A stretch of 64,000 nucleotides of DNA, from the NCBI RefSeq assembly GCF_004348975.1, contig NZ_SMFP01000006.1:124001-188000 (forward strand), in the 5' to 3' direction. Position 1 is the stretch's first letter. Each line of letters opens with the position of its first letter. The position numbers and the translations under genes are program-made. This stretch comes from Antarcticimicrobium sediminis (GTDB lineage Bacteria > Pseudomonadota > Alphaproteobacteria > Rhodobacterales > Rhodobacteraceae). This document shows, in pieces, positions 1 through 7,043 of this stretch. The notes below the pieces were generated by a model. The model did no database searches. It was not told the origin of the DNA and was given only the letters and a program-made list of their open reading frames with translations.

Positions 1-1
1 T

Positions 2-466
2 TTTCCCAACAAGGACGCGATCTGGACGGCGGTCATTACCTGGGTGTCAAAGACCCTGATGGCCCGGATCGAACGTGCCGCCAAGGACGCCGAGACGCCA
101 CTTGAAAAAATGGAGTCGATGTTCATGGCGCACGTCAGCTTTGTGGCTGACCACCCCGGCGTTCCGCGCATGCTGTTCGGGGAACTTCAGAATGCGCGAA
201 AGACGCCCGCCAAGAGCCTGGCGCAAAACATGATGAAACAATACGCGGCCCGCTTGGGTGAATTGATCGCGGCTGGCAAGGCGTGCAAGGAATTGCGCCC
301 AGATCTGGACGAGGGGGCGGCGGCGACGTTGTTCGTCGGCACCATTCAGGGCTTGGTCATGCAATCGTTGATTGCTGGCGACATGGGGCAAATGCAGCTC
401 GACGCGCCGCGGGTTTTTGCGATTTATCTGCGTGGTATCTCGATGCCTCATGACATCAAGGCATAG
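2..466 (+). CDS. TetR-family transcriptional regulator, C-terminal part
   Basis: The reading frame is open from base 2 and ends at TAG 464-466, so the gene starts upstream of the window. The first residues (FPNKDAIWTAV) match the end of a TetR helix-turn-helix, where the recognition helix is followed by 'F.sKe.L'. The rest is an all-helical ligand-binding domain of about 140 residues, with the HPGVPRMLFGEL motif common in TetR proteins that control efflux or detoxification genes. A GTG at 44 is an internal codon, not the start. The target and ligand cannot be told from this fragment. No partner gene follows on this strand. Confidence 0.8.
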   Translation, partial: FPNKDAIWTAVITWVSKTLMARIERAAKDAETPLEKMESMFMAHVSFVADHPGVPRMLFGELQNARKTPAKSLAQNMMKQYAARLGELIAAGKACKELRPDLDEGAAATLFVGTIQGLVMQSLIAGDMGQMQLDAPRVFAIYLRGISMPHDIKA

Positions 467-835
467 GAGAAAGGGCATCACGAGGGCCCGCTTTCTCAAG
501 GCGATAGCCGGGGCTTCTGACCAGATTGCCCCCGACCTGCAAGGCAACGAACTGGCCAGCCTAGAATGAGGCGCTGAAGTCGTGCGGTTTGCTGACGATC
601 CCCGGATCGGAAACACAGGCTTGCATGTGTCAAGGGGGGGCGATTCCGAAATGACGCGAGCGCCAAAGCCGATTGGCACGCGGCGCACAGTCAGGCCACT
701 GCCGGGCAGTGCAGGAGATTTCCGTCACAGCCGGGGGCTTGTCGGCATCTTTCGTCACAGAACGGCTTGGCGCGGGTTTGGTGCTGAAATTATGGGCGGA
801 TCTCGGCGTGCTGGCTGGGTAAATGTAAAATCGCT
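467..835. other. Intergenic stretch without a recognised gene
   Basis: Short open frames occur on both strands, but none has a recognisable product or a convincing ribosome binding site. I see no hairpin-plus-U-tract terminator for the TetR gene and no repeat. The stretch runs into the promoter candidate at 836. Confidence 0.5.
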
Positions 836-864
836 TTGACAATCCGTGCAACCTTTGGTCTTTT
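836..864 (+). promoter_or_regulatory. Candidate sigma-70-type promoter of the amide operon
   Basis: A consensus -35 element TTGACA lies at 836-841. A weak, T-rich -10 position (TCTTTT, 859-864) follows after 17 bp. Transcription would start near 871, just before the first leader hairpin at 875, which fits a short attenuator leader. The poor -10 match leaves the exact start uncertain. Confidence 0.45.
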
Positions 865-874
865 TGGGACACAT

Positions 875-905
875 GGTGGATTGATCCGCCGATGGCATTC
901 GCGCC
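875..905 (+). promoter_or_regulatory. Candidate ANTAR-protein RNA target (hexaloop hairpins) in the leader
   Basis: Hairpin P1: GGTGG 875-879 pairs with CCGCC 886-890 (one G-U pair) and closes a six-base loop ATTGAT, with A at loop position 1 and G at position 4. These are the two conserved loop bases of ANTAR RNA targets. A weaker second hairpin follows after 3 nt: GGC 894-896 with GCC 903-905, loop ATTCGC. It has the A at position 1, but G at position 5 rather than 4. Its 3' arm overlaps the 5' arm of the terminator at 904-908, so the two cannot form together. This is the layout expected for antitermination. P1 fits well; P2 is only a partial match. Confidence 0.5.
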
Positions 906-938
906 CCGCTCACCCCCTACAGGGTGTCGGGGTTTTTT
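904..938 (+). terminator. Intrinsic terminator (attenuator) 18 nt before the amiC start codon
   Basis: CCCCG 904-908 pairs with CGGGG 928-932. Inside it CACCC 911-915 pairs with GGGTG 922-926, with a six-base apical loop 916-921. Six T residues follow at 933-938. It sits between the promoter candidate and the amiC-like start codon at 957, so it must act on transcripts entering this operon. That makes it a regulated attenuator rather than the end of an upstream unit. Confidence 0.75.
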
Positions 939-956
939 GTTTTTGAAGGGACCGAC

Positions 957-2060
957 ATGGAGCGCTTCGACCTTGGTCTCGTGTTTTCGACCACGGGGCC
1001 GTATGCCGCCTTGGGTCGGGCTGCGCGTGCCGGAGCCGAGCTTGCGATCGCAGATCTGGCGCGTGACGGCGTGGCCCAGATTACGCCGGTGGTCTGCGAT
1101 CCGGCGGGCCGTCCCGATGCTTATGAGGCCATGACCCGCGATGTTCTTGAACAAGGGGTGTCGCATGTGGTCGGTGCGATCACCTCATGGAGCCGCAAGG
1201 ACATGATCCCGGTGCTGGAACGCTATGGGGCGCTTTTATGGTATCCTTGCCCCTATGAGGGATTCGAGAGCAACGATCACGTGATCTACATGGGGGCGGC
1301 GCCAAACCACCATATGATCCCGTTGCTCGATAGAATGCTGGCCGCTGGCGTGCGCCGCGCCTATCTTCTGGGATCGAACTATGTCTGGGGGTGGGAGACT
1401 CTGCGCCTTGCCCGCGCGCGCCTGTCCGAGGCCGGGGTGGAAATTGTCGGAGAGCGCTATGTGCCGCTGGGCGAGACCGATTGCACCTTGGCCCTGTCCG
1501 AAATCGCGGAGCATGGCGTGGACATGGTCATCAACTCCCTGATCGGGCCGTCGAACGTCGCGTTCATGCACGGATTGCCTGCGCAGGGCCGCCCCGAAGT
1601 GGTCTCCTGCAACCAGTCCGAGGCGGATCTGGAGGCGCTGGGCCAAGCTGGCGACGGGCTGGTTTCGGCCGGCACCTATTTCGAGGAGTTGGGGCCGCAG
1701 GATTTCGTTCGACGCGCCGCCAAGGTGGCGCCGAATGGGCGGTGCTCGTCCTTTTTTGCCACGACCTATGCCAGCGTCTGCATCCTTGCGCAGTCGATCA
1801 AGCGCGCAGGGAGCGCTGCCCCCAAGGCGGTCTTTCGCGCCGCTTGCGCGGGGCCGCACGACACTGTTCTGGGGACGGTTCGGATCGATCCGATGACTCG
1901 CCACGCCGCACTGACCCCACATATTGCGCGCGCCAAACAAGGGCGGTTCCACCTGATCGCCTCGTCCGAGGGGCCCATCATCGCTGATCCGTACCTGACC
2001 AGCGTGCAGCCCGTGCGTGGCGGCCCAAGAGAAACGCCCAGCCTGAGGATCGTGAAATGA
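957..2060 (+). CDS. amiC: AmiC-like amide sensor (type I periplasmic-binding fold, cytoplasmic)
   Basis: The roughly 367-residue protein resembles AmiC of the Pseudomonas amidase system and short-chain amide/urea binding proteins (FSTTGPYAALGRAARAGAEL near the N-terminus; 'LWYPCPYEGFES' and 'YLLGSNYVWGWE' in the middle). It has no signal peptide, as expected for a cytoplasmic sensor. ATG 957 is chosen over GTG 924 because GAAGGG at 945-950 is well placed and because 924 lies inside the terminator stem. In the known system AmiC holds the antiterminator AmiR inactive until an amide binds. The next gene is an AmiR-like protein, overlapping by ATGA. Family is clear; the ligand is inferred. Confidence 0.85.
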   Translation: MERFDLGLVFSTTGPYAALGRAARAGAELAIADLARDGVAQITPVVCDPAGRPDAYEAMTRDVLEQGVSHVVGAITSWSRKDMIPVLERYGALLWYPCPYEGFESNDHVIYMGAAPNHHMIPLLDRMLAAGVRRAYLLGSNYVWGWETLRLARARLSEAGVEIVGERYVPLGETDCTLALSEIAEHGVDMVINSLIGPSNVAFMHGLPAQGRPEVVSCNQSEADLEALGQAGDGLVSAGTYFEELGPQDFVRRAAKVAPNGRCSSFFATTYASVCILAQSIKRAGSAAPKAVFRAACAGPHDTVLGTVRIDPMTRHAALTPHIARAKQGRFHLIASSEGPIIADPYLTSVQPVRGGPRETPSLRIVK

Positions 2061-2635
2061 CCTATAGCTTTGTCGGCAAGACAGGCATTGTCCTGCATCC
2101 CAGCGCCGAGATGCGCGAGCAACTGGTCCGGCGGCTGGCGACCTACGGGATCCGCGCCCAAGGGCGATGGCCCGAACTTGAGCCCGGCGAAACGGAAGCC
2201 GATCTGCTGGTGGTTGACCTTGACCGCGCCGAGGACGGGCAATTCCCTTGGCCGCCGCAGGCAGCGCCGATGCCGGTGTTGGGGCTGATCGGCTCTGAAA
2301 CCCCCGGCCGTCTGGAGTGGGCGATCCGGCAGGGGCTGGACGCTTTCCTGCCCATTGGCGCGACGGCGAACCTGTATTCGGCGTTGGTGTTGGGCTTTGC
2401 CCGCTATGACGAACGCTGCGAGACGCGCCGCAGAGAGGCCGAGAGCGCACGGCGCGCGTCGCTGCGGCTGGACCTGCTGCGCGCGGTAATCTCCATCATG
2501 CAGGCCGAGGGCATCGACGAGGCCCGGGCGCTGAAAAAACTGCGCGCCTTCGCCATGGTCGAGCGCGTGGCGTTGGAGGATGCCGCAACGCTTTATCTCT
2601 CCAGCCCGGCCAAGCGCGGGAAGGCAAAAGCATGA
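2057..2635 (+). CDS. amiR: AmiR-like ANTAR-domain RNA-binding antiterminator
   Basis: The 192-residue protein has an N-terminal receiver-like domain (LLVVDLDRAED near residue 52, but an atypical pseudo-receiver), a helical linker rich in Arg/Glu, and a C-terminal ANTAR three-helix domain (LLRAVISIMQAEGIDEARAL and the following helix, about residues 140-180). ANTAR proteins bind paired hexaloop RNA hairpins and prevent terminator formation. Such a hairpin and a terminator lie at 875-938, upstream of this operon. The start overlaps the amiC stop (ATGA), indicating translational coupling, as in amiC-amiR pairs where the two proteins form a complex. It most likely controls its own operon. Confidence 0.85.
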   Translation: MTYSFVGKTGIVLHPSAEMREQLVRRLATYGIRAQGRWPELEPGETEADLLVVDLDRAEDGQFPWPPQAAPMPVLGLIGSETPGRLEWAIRQGLDAFLPIGATANLYSALVLGFARYDERCETRRREAESARRASLRLDLLRAVISIMQAEGIDEARALKKLRAFAMVERVALEDAATLYLSSPAKRGKAKA

Positions 2636-3531
2636 CCTCGGCGACCGATACGACGCCCGCGCCCAAGACCTCGCGAAAGGGAGTTCGCATTCTGCAGGAT
2701 CTGCTGACGCGCCCACGTGCGGCCTTTGGCCTGTTCATTATCGTGCTGATGGTGGGGGCGGCTGTGTTCGCGCCTTGGATCATGCCGCATGACCCGTTCG
2801 AGCAGAGTTTCGACGGTCTCAGCCTGGTTGGTGCGCCGCTGCCGCCCGGGGGCGATTTCCTTTTGGGCACCGACCTTCTGGGCCGCGATCTGGCGTCCCG
2901 GCTGATCCTTGGCACGAGGACCTCCCTGATCATCGGGGTGCTCGCCAATGGCATCGCGATCCTGCTGGGGGCAGGTGTGGGCATCACCGCTGGATATTTC
3001 GGGGGCTGGGTGGGCGCGATCCTGATGCGCTTTACCGATTTGATGATGGCCTTTCCGGCGCTGTTGCTGGCGATTGTTCTGGCGGCGATCTTCCAGCCTT
3101 CGCTGCTGATCGTGGCGCTGGTGATCGCGATGGTGAACTGGGTGCAGATGGCGCGCGTGATCTATACCGAGACGCGCAGTCTGGCCGAGCGCGACTTTAT
3201 CACGGTGCAGCGCGCGCTGGGGGCAGGGCATCTGCGGATCCTGCTCAAGCATCTGTTGCCGCATCTGCTCTCCTCCATCGTGGTGTTCGGCACGCTGGGG
3301 ATCTCAACCACCGTGCTGCTGGAGGCGACGCTGAGCTTTCTTGGCGTCGGGGTCCAACCGCCGATGCCGAGTTGGGGGAATATCATCTTCGAAAACCAGA
3401 CCTATTTCTCGACGGCGCCTTGGCTGGTGTTCATCCCCGGTAGCGCCATCCTTCTGCTGGCGCTGGCCTTTAACCTGGTGGGGGATGCGCTGCGCGATAT
3501 CCTCGATCCGACGTTGAAAGGACGCCACTGA
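2632..3531 (+). CDS. ABC transporter permease, DppC/OppC type
   Basis: A 299-residue inner-membrane permease. It has an N-terminal cytoplasmic segment, a first membrane helix (residues 33-50), the family motif GTDLLGRDLASRLILGTRTSL, and an EAA loop near residues 185-205 (RALGAGHLRILLKHLLPHLL). The C-terminal region TLSFLGVGVQPPMPSWG is typical of DppC/GsiD. It pairs with the DppB-type permease that follows with TGATG coupling. It overlaps the ANTAR gene by ATGA, so importer and regulator are one transcription unit. The placement suggests a small amide or peptide-like substrate, but the sequence does not define it. Confidence 0.9.
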   Translation: MTSATDTTPAPKTSRKGVRILQDLLTRPRAAFGLFIIVLMVGAAVFAPWIMPHDPFEQSFDGLSLVGAPLPPGGDFLLGTDLLGRDLASRLILGTRTSLIIGVLANGIAILLGAGVGITAGYFGGWVGAILMRFTDLMMAFPALLLAIVLAAIFQPSLLIVALVIAMVNWVQMARVIYTETRSLAERDFITVQRALGAGHLRILLKHLLPHLLSSIVVFGTLGISTTVLLEATLSFLGVGVQPPMPSWGNIIFENQTYFSTAPWLVFIPGSAILLLALAFNLVGDALRDILDPTLKGRH

Positions 3532-4451
3532 TGTCGGCCTATCTTGTCCGTCGCCTGTTCGAAAGCGCCTTGATCCTGATCGGGATCACACTGGTGACCT
3601 TCGTTCTGCTTTACCTTGTCCCTGCCGACCCGGCGCGGCAGATCGCGGGGCGGTCCGCCACCGTCGAGACGGTGCAGAACATCCGCGACCAGTTGGGTTT
3701 GAACGATCCCTTTTTCCTGCAGTACTGGCGGTATCTGACCGCGCTGTTTCAGGGCGATATGGGGCGCAGCTATCTCCAACGTGCCGAGGTGTCCGAGTTG
3801 ATCGCCACGCGCCTTCCGGCATCGCTGTTGTTGATGGTCGCGGCCATCGTGACGGAATTGGCGTTCGGCCTGACCATCGGTATCGTCGCCGCCCTGCGCC
3901 GCAACAAGCCGGTCGATCACGGGCTGATGATCTTCAGCTTCGTGTCGATTTCGGCCCCGCAATTCGTGATCGGCATCCTGTTGCTTTACGTCTTCGCGGT
4001 GAAGCTCGGCTGGTTCCCGATCGGCGGCTACGGCACCTTTGCCCATGTGGTGCTGCCGGCCGTGACGCTCGGGTTTCTCGGGGCCGGGTGGTACAGTCGG
4101 ATGATGCGCTCAAGCGTGATCGACGTCCTGGGGCAAGACTTTGTACGCACCGCGCAGGCCAAGGGGTTGGGCAAGGCCCGCATCATCCTGCGGCACGTTC
4201 TACCCAACGCCATCCTGCCGATCATTGCCATGATCGGTATCGACATCGGGCTGTTCATGTCCGGCATCGTCGTGGTGGAAAGCGTGTTTGGTTGGCCCGG
4301 GATCGGCCAACTGGCCTGGCAGGCGATTCAGCGTGTGGATATCCCCGTCATCATGGGCGTGACCATGGTTTCGGCGACCGCGATCGTTCTGGGCAACCTT
4401 CTGGCCGACCTTGTCGCGCCACTCGTCGATCCCCGAATCAAGATGAAATAG
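3531..4451 (+). CDS. ABC transporter permease, DppB/OppB type
   Basis: A 306-residue permease with six predicted membrane helices. It starts MSAYLVRRLFESALILIGIT, the usual first helix of DppB proteins. The 'FLLYLVPADPARQIAGR' periplasmic segment, the DQLGLNDPFFLQY motif and the cytoplasmic EAA loop (AQAKGLGKARIILRHVLPNA) are all present. ESVFGWPGIGQLAWQAI near the C-terminus is a family signature. Start and preceding stop share one base (TGATG). Confidence 0.9.
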   Translation: MSAYLVRRLFESALILIGITLVTFVLLYLVPADPARQIAGRSATVETVQNIRDQLGLNDPFFLQYWRYLTALFQGDMGRSYLQRAEVSELIATRLPASLLLMVAAIVTELAFGLTIGIVAALRRNKPVDHGLMIFSFVSISAPQFVIGILLLYVFAVKLGWFPIGGYGTFAHVVLPAVTLGFLGAGWYSRMMRSSVIDVLGQDFVRTAQAKGLGKARIILRHVLPNAILPIIAMIGIDIGLFMSGIVVVESVFGWPGIGQLAWQAIQRVDIPVIMGVTMVSATAIVLGNLLADLVAPLVDPRIKMK

Positions 4452-4473
4452 AAACCAACAGAGGACTGATAAC

Positions 4474-6099
4474 ATGAGAAAAATTCTTTTGTCCGGTGTC
4501 GCTGGGCTGGCTCTGACCGCCCAGATGGCAACCGCCGAAGTGGACGAAAATGCACCCATGGGCGGGTCCATGATCGTCACCTACAAGGATGACGTGGCCA
4601 CGCTGGACCCGGCCATCGGGTACGACTGGCAGAACTGGTCGATGATCAAATCGCTCTTTGACGGGCTGATGGGCTATGCGCCGGGCACCACCACGCTGCG
4701 CAACGAGTTGGCCAGCAGCTATACCATCTCCGAAGATGGTCTGACCCACATCTTCAAGCTGAAGGACGGGATCAAGTTCCACAACGGGCGCGAAATCGTC
4801 GCCTCGGATGTGAAATTCTCTCTTGACCGTGTCACCAACCCCGAGACGCGCTCGCCCGGCGCCGGGTTCTTTGGCATGATTGCCGGCTTCGATGACTGGA
4901 GCGCGGGCAATGGCGAGGGCCTGTCCGGCGTCAAGGTGATCGACGACAAGACCGTCGAGATCACCCTGTCGCGCCCTGACGCCACCTTTGGCCACGTCAT
5001 GGCGCTGAACTTTGCCTCCATCGTCCCGAAAGAAGCGGTCGAAGCCTCGGGCGAAGATTTCGGGCGTGAACCGGTCGGGTCGGGGGCGTTCAAACTGGCA
5101 GAATGGTCGCCGGGTCAGCGCGTGGTGTTCGAGCGGTTCGAAGACTATCACCGCGCAAACCTGCCCAAGCTGGATCAGGTGACCTTCGAGATTGGCCTTG
5201 AGCCGACCGTGGCGCTGTTGCGTCTGCAGCAAGGGCAAGCGGATATTCCCGGTGACGGCATTCCGCCGGCGCAGTTCCTGCAGGTCATGAATGATCCGGC
5301 GCAAAAGGCGCATGTGATCGAGGGCGGTCAGTTGCATACCGGCTATATCACCCTGAATACACAGATGGCCCCGTTCGACAATGTCGCCGTGCGCAAGGCC
5401 GTGAACATGGCGATCAACAAGGACCGGATCGTCAAGATCATCAACGGTCGCGCCGTGCCCGCGAACCAGCCGCTGCCGCCCACCATGCCGGGCTATGCCG
5501 ATGACTATGAAGGCTATGCCTTTGACCCGGCCAAAGCCAAGGACATGCTGGCTGAAGCAGGCTTTGCCGACGGGTTCACCACCGAACTTTATGTGATGAA
5601 CGTGGATCCCAATCCGCGCATCGCACAGGCCATCCAGCAGGATCTGAAGGAAATCGGGATCACCGCCGAAATTCGCAACCTTGCGCAGGCCAATGTCATC
5701 GCCGCAGGCGGCGAGGCGGATCAGGCCCCGATGATCTGGTCCGGTGGCATGGCATGGATCGCGGATTTCCCCGATCCGTCCAACTTCTACGGCCCGATCC
5801 TTGGCTGCGCCGGTGCGGTGCAGGGCGGCTGGAACTGGTCGTGGTACTGTAACGAGGACCTGGACGCTCGTGCAGCCGAAGCCGACGCCATGACTGGCGA
5901 GGCCAATGCGGCGGCGCGTATCGAGGCGTGGAAATCCATCTATCTCGACGTGATGGAGGATGCGCCCTGGGTGCCCGTGTTCAACGAGCAACGCTTCACC
6001 CTGACCTCGGGCAAGGTCGCCGGCGACGCCAGCCTGTTCGTCGACCCGGTCCATATCCCGGTCAACTATGACTACATCTATTCGAAGGAAGCAGAATAA
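4474..6099 (+). CDS. ABC transporter substrate-binding protein, family 5 (DppA/OppA)
   Basis: A 541-residue periplasmic binding protein. A signal peptide (MRKILLSGVAGLALTAQMATA) ends at about residue 22. The mature part has the family features: 'ATLDPAIGYDW' at the start, LKDGIKFHNGREIVASDVKF, 'VGSGAFKLAEWSPGQRVVF' and 'AVRKAVNMAINKDRIV'. It follows the two permeases after 22 bp with AGAGGA in front of the ATG. Family 5 binds di/oligopeptides, nickel, glutathione, opines and other amides. The neighbouring amide sensor and FmdA hydrolase suggest an amide-bearing ligand. The final ligand is unknown. Confidence 0.9.
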   Translation: MRKILLSGVAGLALTAQMATAEVDENAPMGGSMIVTYKDDVATLDPAIGYDWQNWSMIKSLFDGLMGYAPGTTTLRNELASSYTISEDGLTHIFKLKDGIKFHNGREIVASDVKFSLDRVTNPETRSPGAGFFGMIAGFDDWSAGNGEGLSGVKVIDDKTVEITLSRPDATFGHVMALNFASIVPKEAVEASGEDFGREPVGSGAFKLAEWSPGQRVVFERFEDYHRANLPKLDQVTFEIGLEPTVALLRLQQGQADIPGDGIPPAQFLQVMNDPAQKAHVIEGGQLHTGYITLNTQMAPFDNVAVRKAVNMAINKDRIVKIINGRAVPANQPLPPTMPGYADDYEGYAFDPAKAKDMLAEAGFADGFTTELYVMNVDPNPRIAQAIQQDLKEIGITAEIRNLAQANVIAAGGEADQAPMIWSGGMAWIADFPDPSNFYGPILGCAGAVQGGWNWSWYCNEDLDARAAEADAMTGEANAAARIEAWKSIYLDVMEDAPWVPVFNEQRFTLTSGKVAGDASLFVDPVHIPVNYDYIYSKEAE

Positions 6100-6101
6100 C
6101 C

Positions 6102-7043
6102 ATGTGTCAGCACTGTGATTACACGATCCACGGTGCACACCATCACGGGTGGGACAATTCGCTCCCACCCGTCGAAACGGTGGCCCCCGGATCACGCCTG
6201 CACTTTCAATGTCTCGACAGTTCGGGCGGGCAATTCAACAAGGGCAGCACCAGCGCGGATGTGCCCGGTCTGGACTTCTCCAAGATCAACCCGGTGACCG
6301 GGCCGGTCTATGTGGATGGGGCCAAACCCGGCGACGTGCTGAAGGTCAAGATCGAAGCCTTCCACCCCTCGGGCTTTGGCTGGACCGCGAATATCCCCGG
6401 TTTTGGCCTGTTGGCGGATCAGTTCACCGATCCTTACCTGAAGATCTGGGACTATAATCCTGAAACGCTGGCGCCGTCGCTGTTTTCCGATATCGCCAAG
6501 GTGCCGCTGAAACCTTTTGCCGGCACCATCGGTCTTGCCCCGGCTGAGCCCGGGCTTCATTCGGTCGTGCCGCCCCGGCGCGTGGGGGGCAATCTGGACA
6601 TCCGCGATCTGGCGGCCGGCACCACGCTGTACCTGCCGGTCGAGGTTGAAGGCGCCTTGTTCTCGGTTGGGGACACCCATGCCGCGCAAGGTGACGGTGA
6701 AGTTTGCGGCACCGCCATCGAAAGCCCGATGGATGTGGAGGTGACGCTGGACGTGATCAAGGGCGAAAAGCTTCTCTTTCCGCGCTTTTCAACGCCGGGG
6801 CCGGTGACACGGCACCTGGACGCAAAGGGCTACGAGGTCACCACCGGGATCGGCAATGACATGATGCAGGCGGCCAAGGATGCGCTTGCGGCCATGGTTG
6901 ATCTGCTTGGTCGGACCAAGGGGATGTCGGCAGAGGACGCCTATCTGTTGTGTTCCGTTTGTGGCGATCTGCGGATTTCCGAGATCGTGGACATGCCGAA
7001 CTGGGTGGTCAGCTTCTACTTCCCCAACGTGGTGTTCGAATGA
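6102..7043 (+). CDS. fmdA: Formamidase/acetamidase family hydrolase (FmdA_AmdA)
   Basis: A 313-residue protein carrying the FmdA/AmdA core: GGNLDIRDLAAGTTLYLPVEV then 'GALFSVGDTHAAQGDGEVCGTAIE' (about residues 165-210), and 'FFPNVVFE'-like C-terminus. Family members hydrolyse formamide or acetamide to ammonia and the acid. It is shorter than the roughly 400-residue Methylophilus FmdA but normal for the bacterial acetamidase branch. It lies 2 bp after the binding protein and overlaps the ATPase by ATGA. It probably releases ammonium from the imported compound in the cytoplasm. An amidase here is exactly what AmiC/AmiR pairs control in Pseudomonas, though there the enzyme (AmiE) is of the unrelated nitrilase fold. 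Confidence 0.9.
   Translation: MCQHCDYTIHGAHHHGWDNSLPPVETVAPGSRLHFQCLDSSGGQFNKGSTSADVPGLDFSKINPVTGPVYVDGAKPGDVLKVKIEAFHPSGFGWTANIPGFGLLADQFTDPYLKIWDYNPETLAPSLFSDIAKVPLKPFAGTIGLAPAEPGLHSVVPPRRVGGNLDIRDLAAGTTLYLPVEVEGALFSVGDTHAAQGDGEVCGTAIESPMDVEVTLDVIKGEKLLFPRFSTPGPVTRHLDAKGYEVTTGIGNDMMQAAKDALAAMVDLLGRTKGMSAEDAYLLCSVCGDLRISEIVDMPNWVVSFYFPNVVFE

Noticed and set aside
467-835. Small genes between the TetR end and the amide operon
   Set aside because: Frames such as 372-569, 582-839 and 630-1166 (minus) have no recognisable product, and some run into real genes on the other strand.
4438-6195. 585-codon minus-strand open frame
   Set aside because: It is antisense to the substrate-binding protein gene and has no family features.
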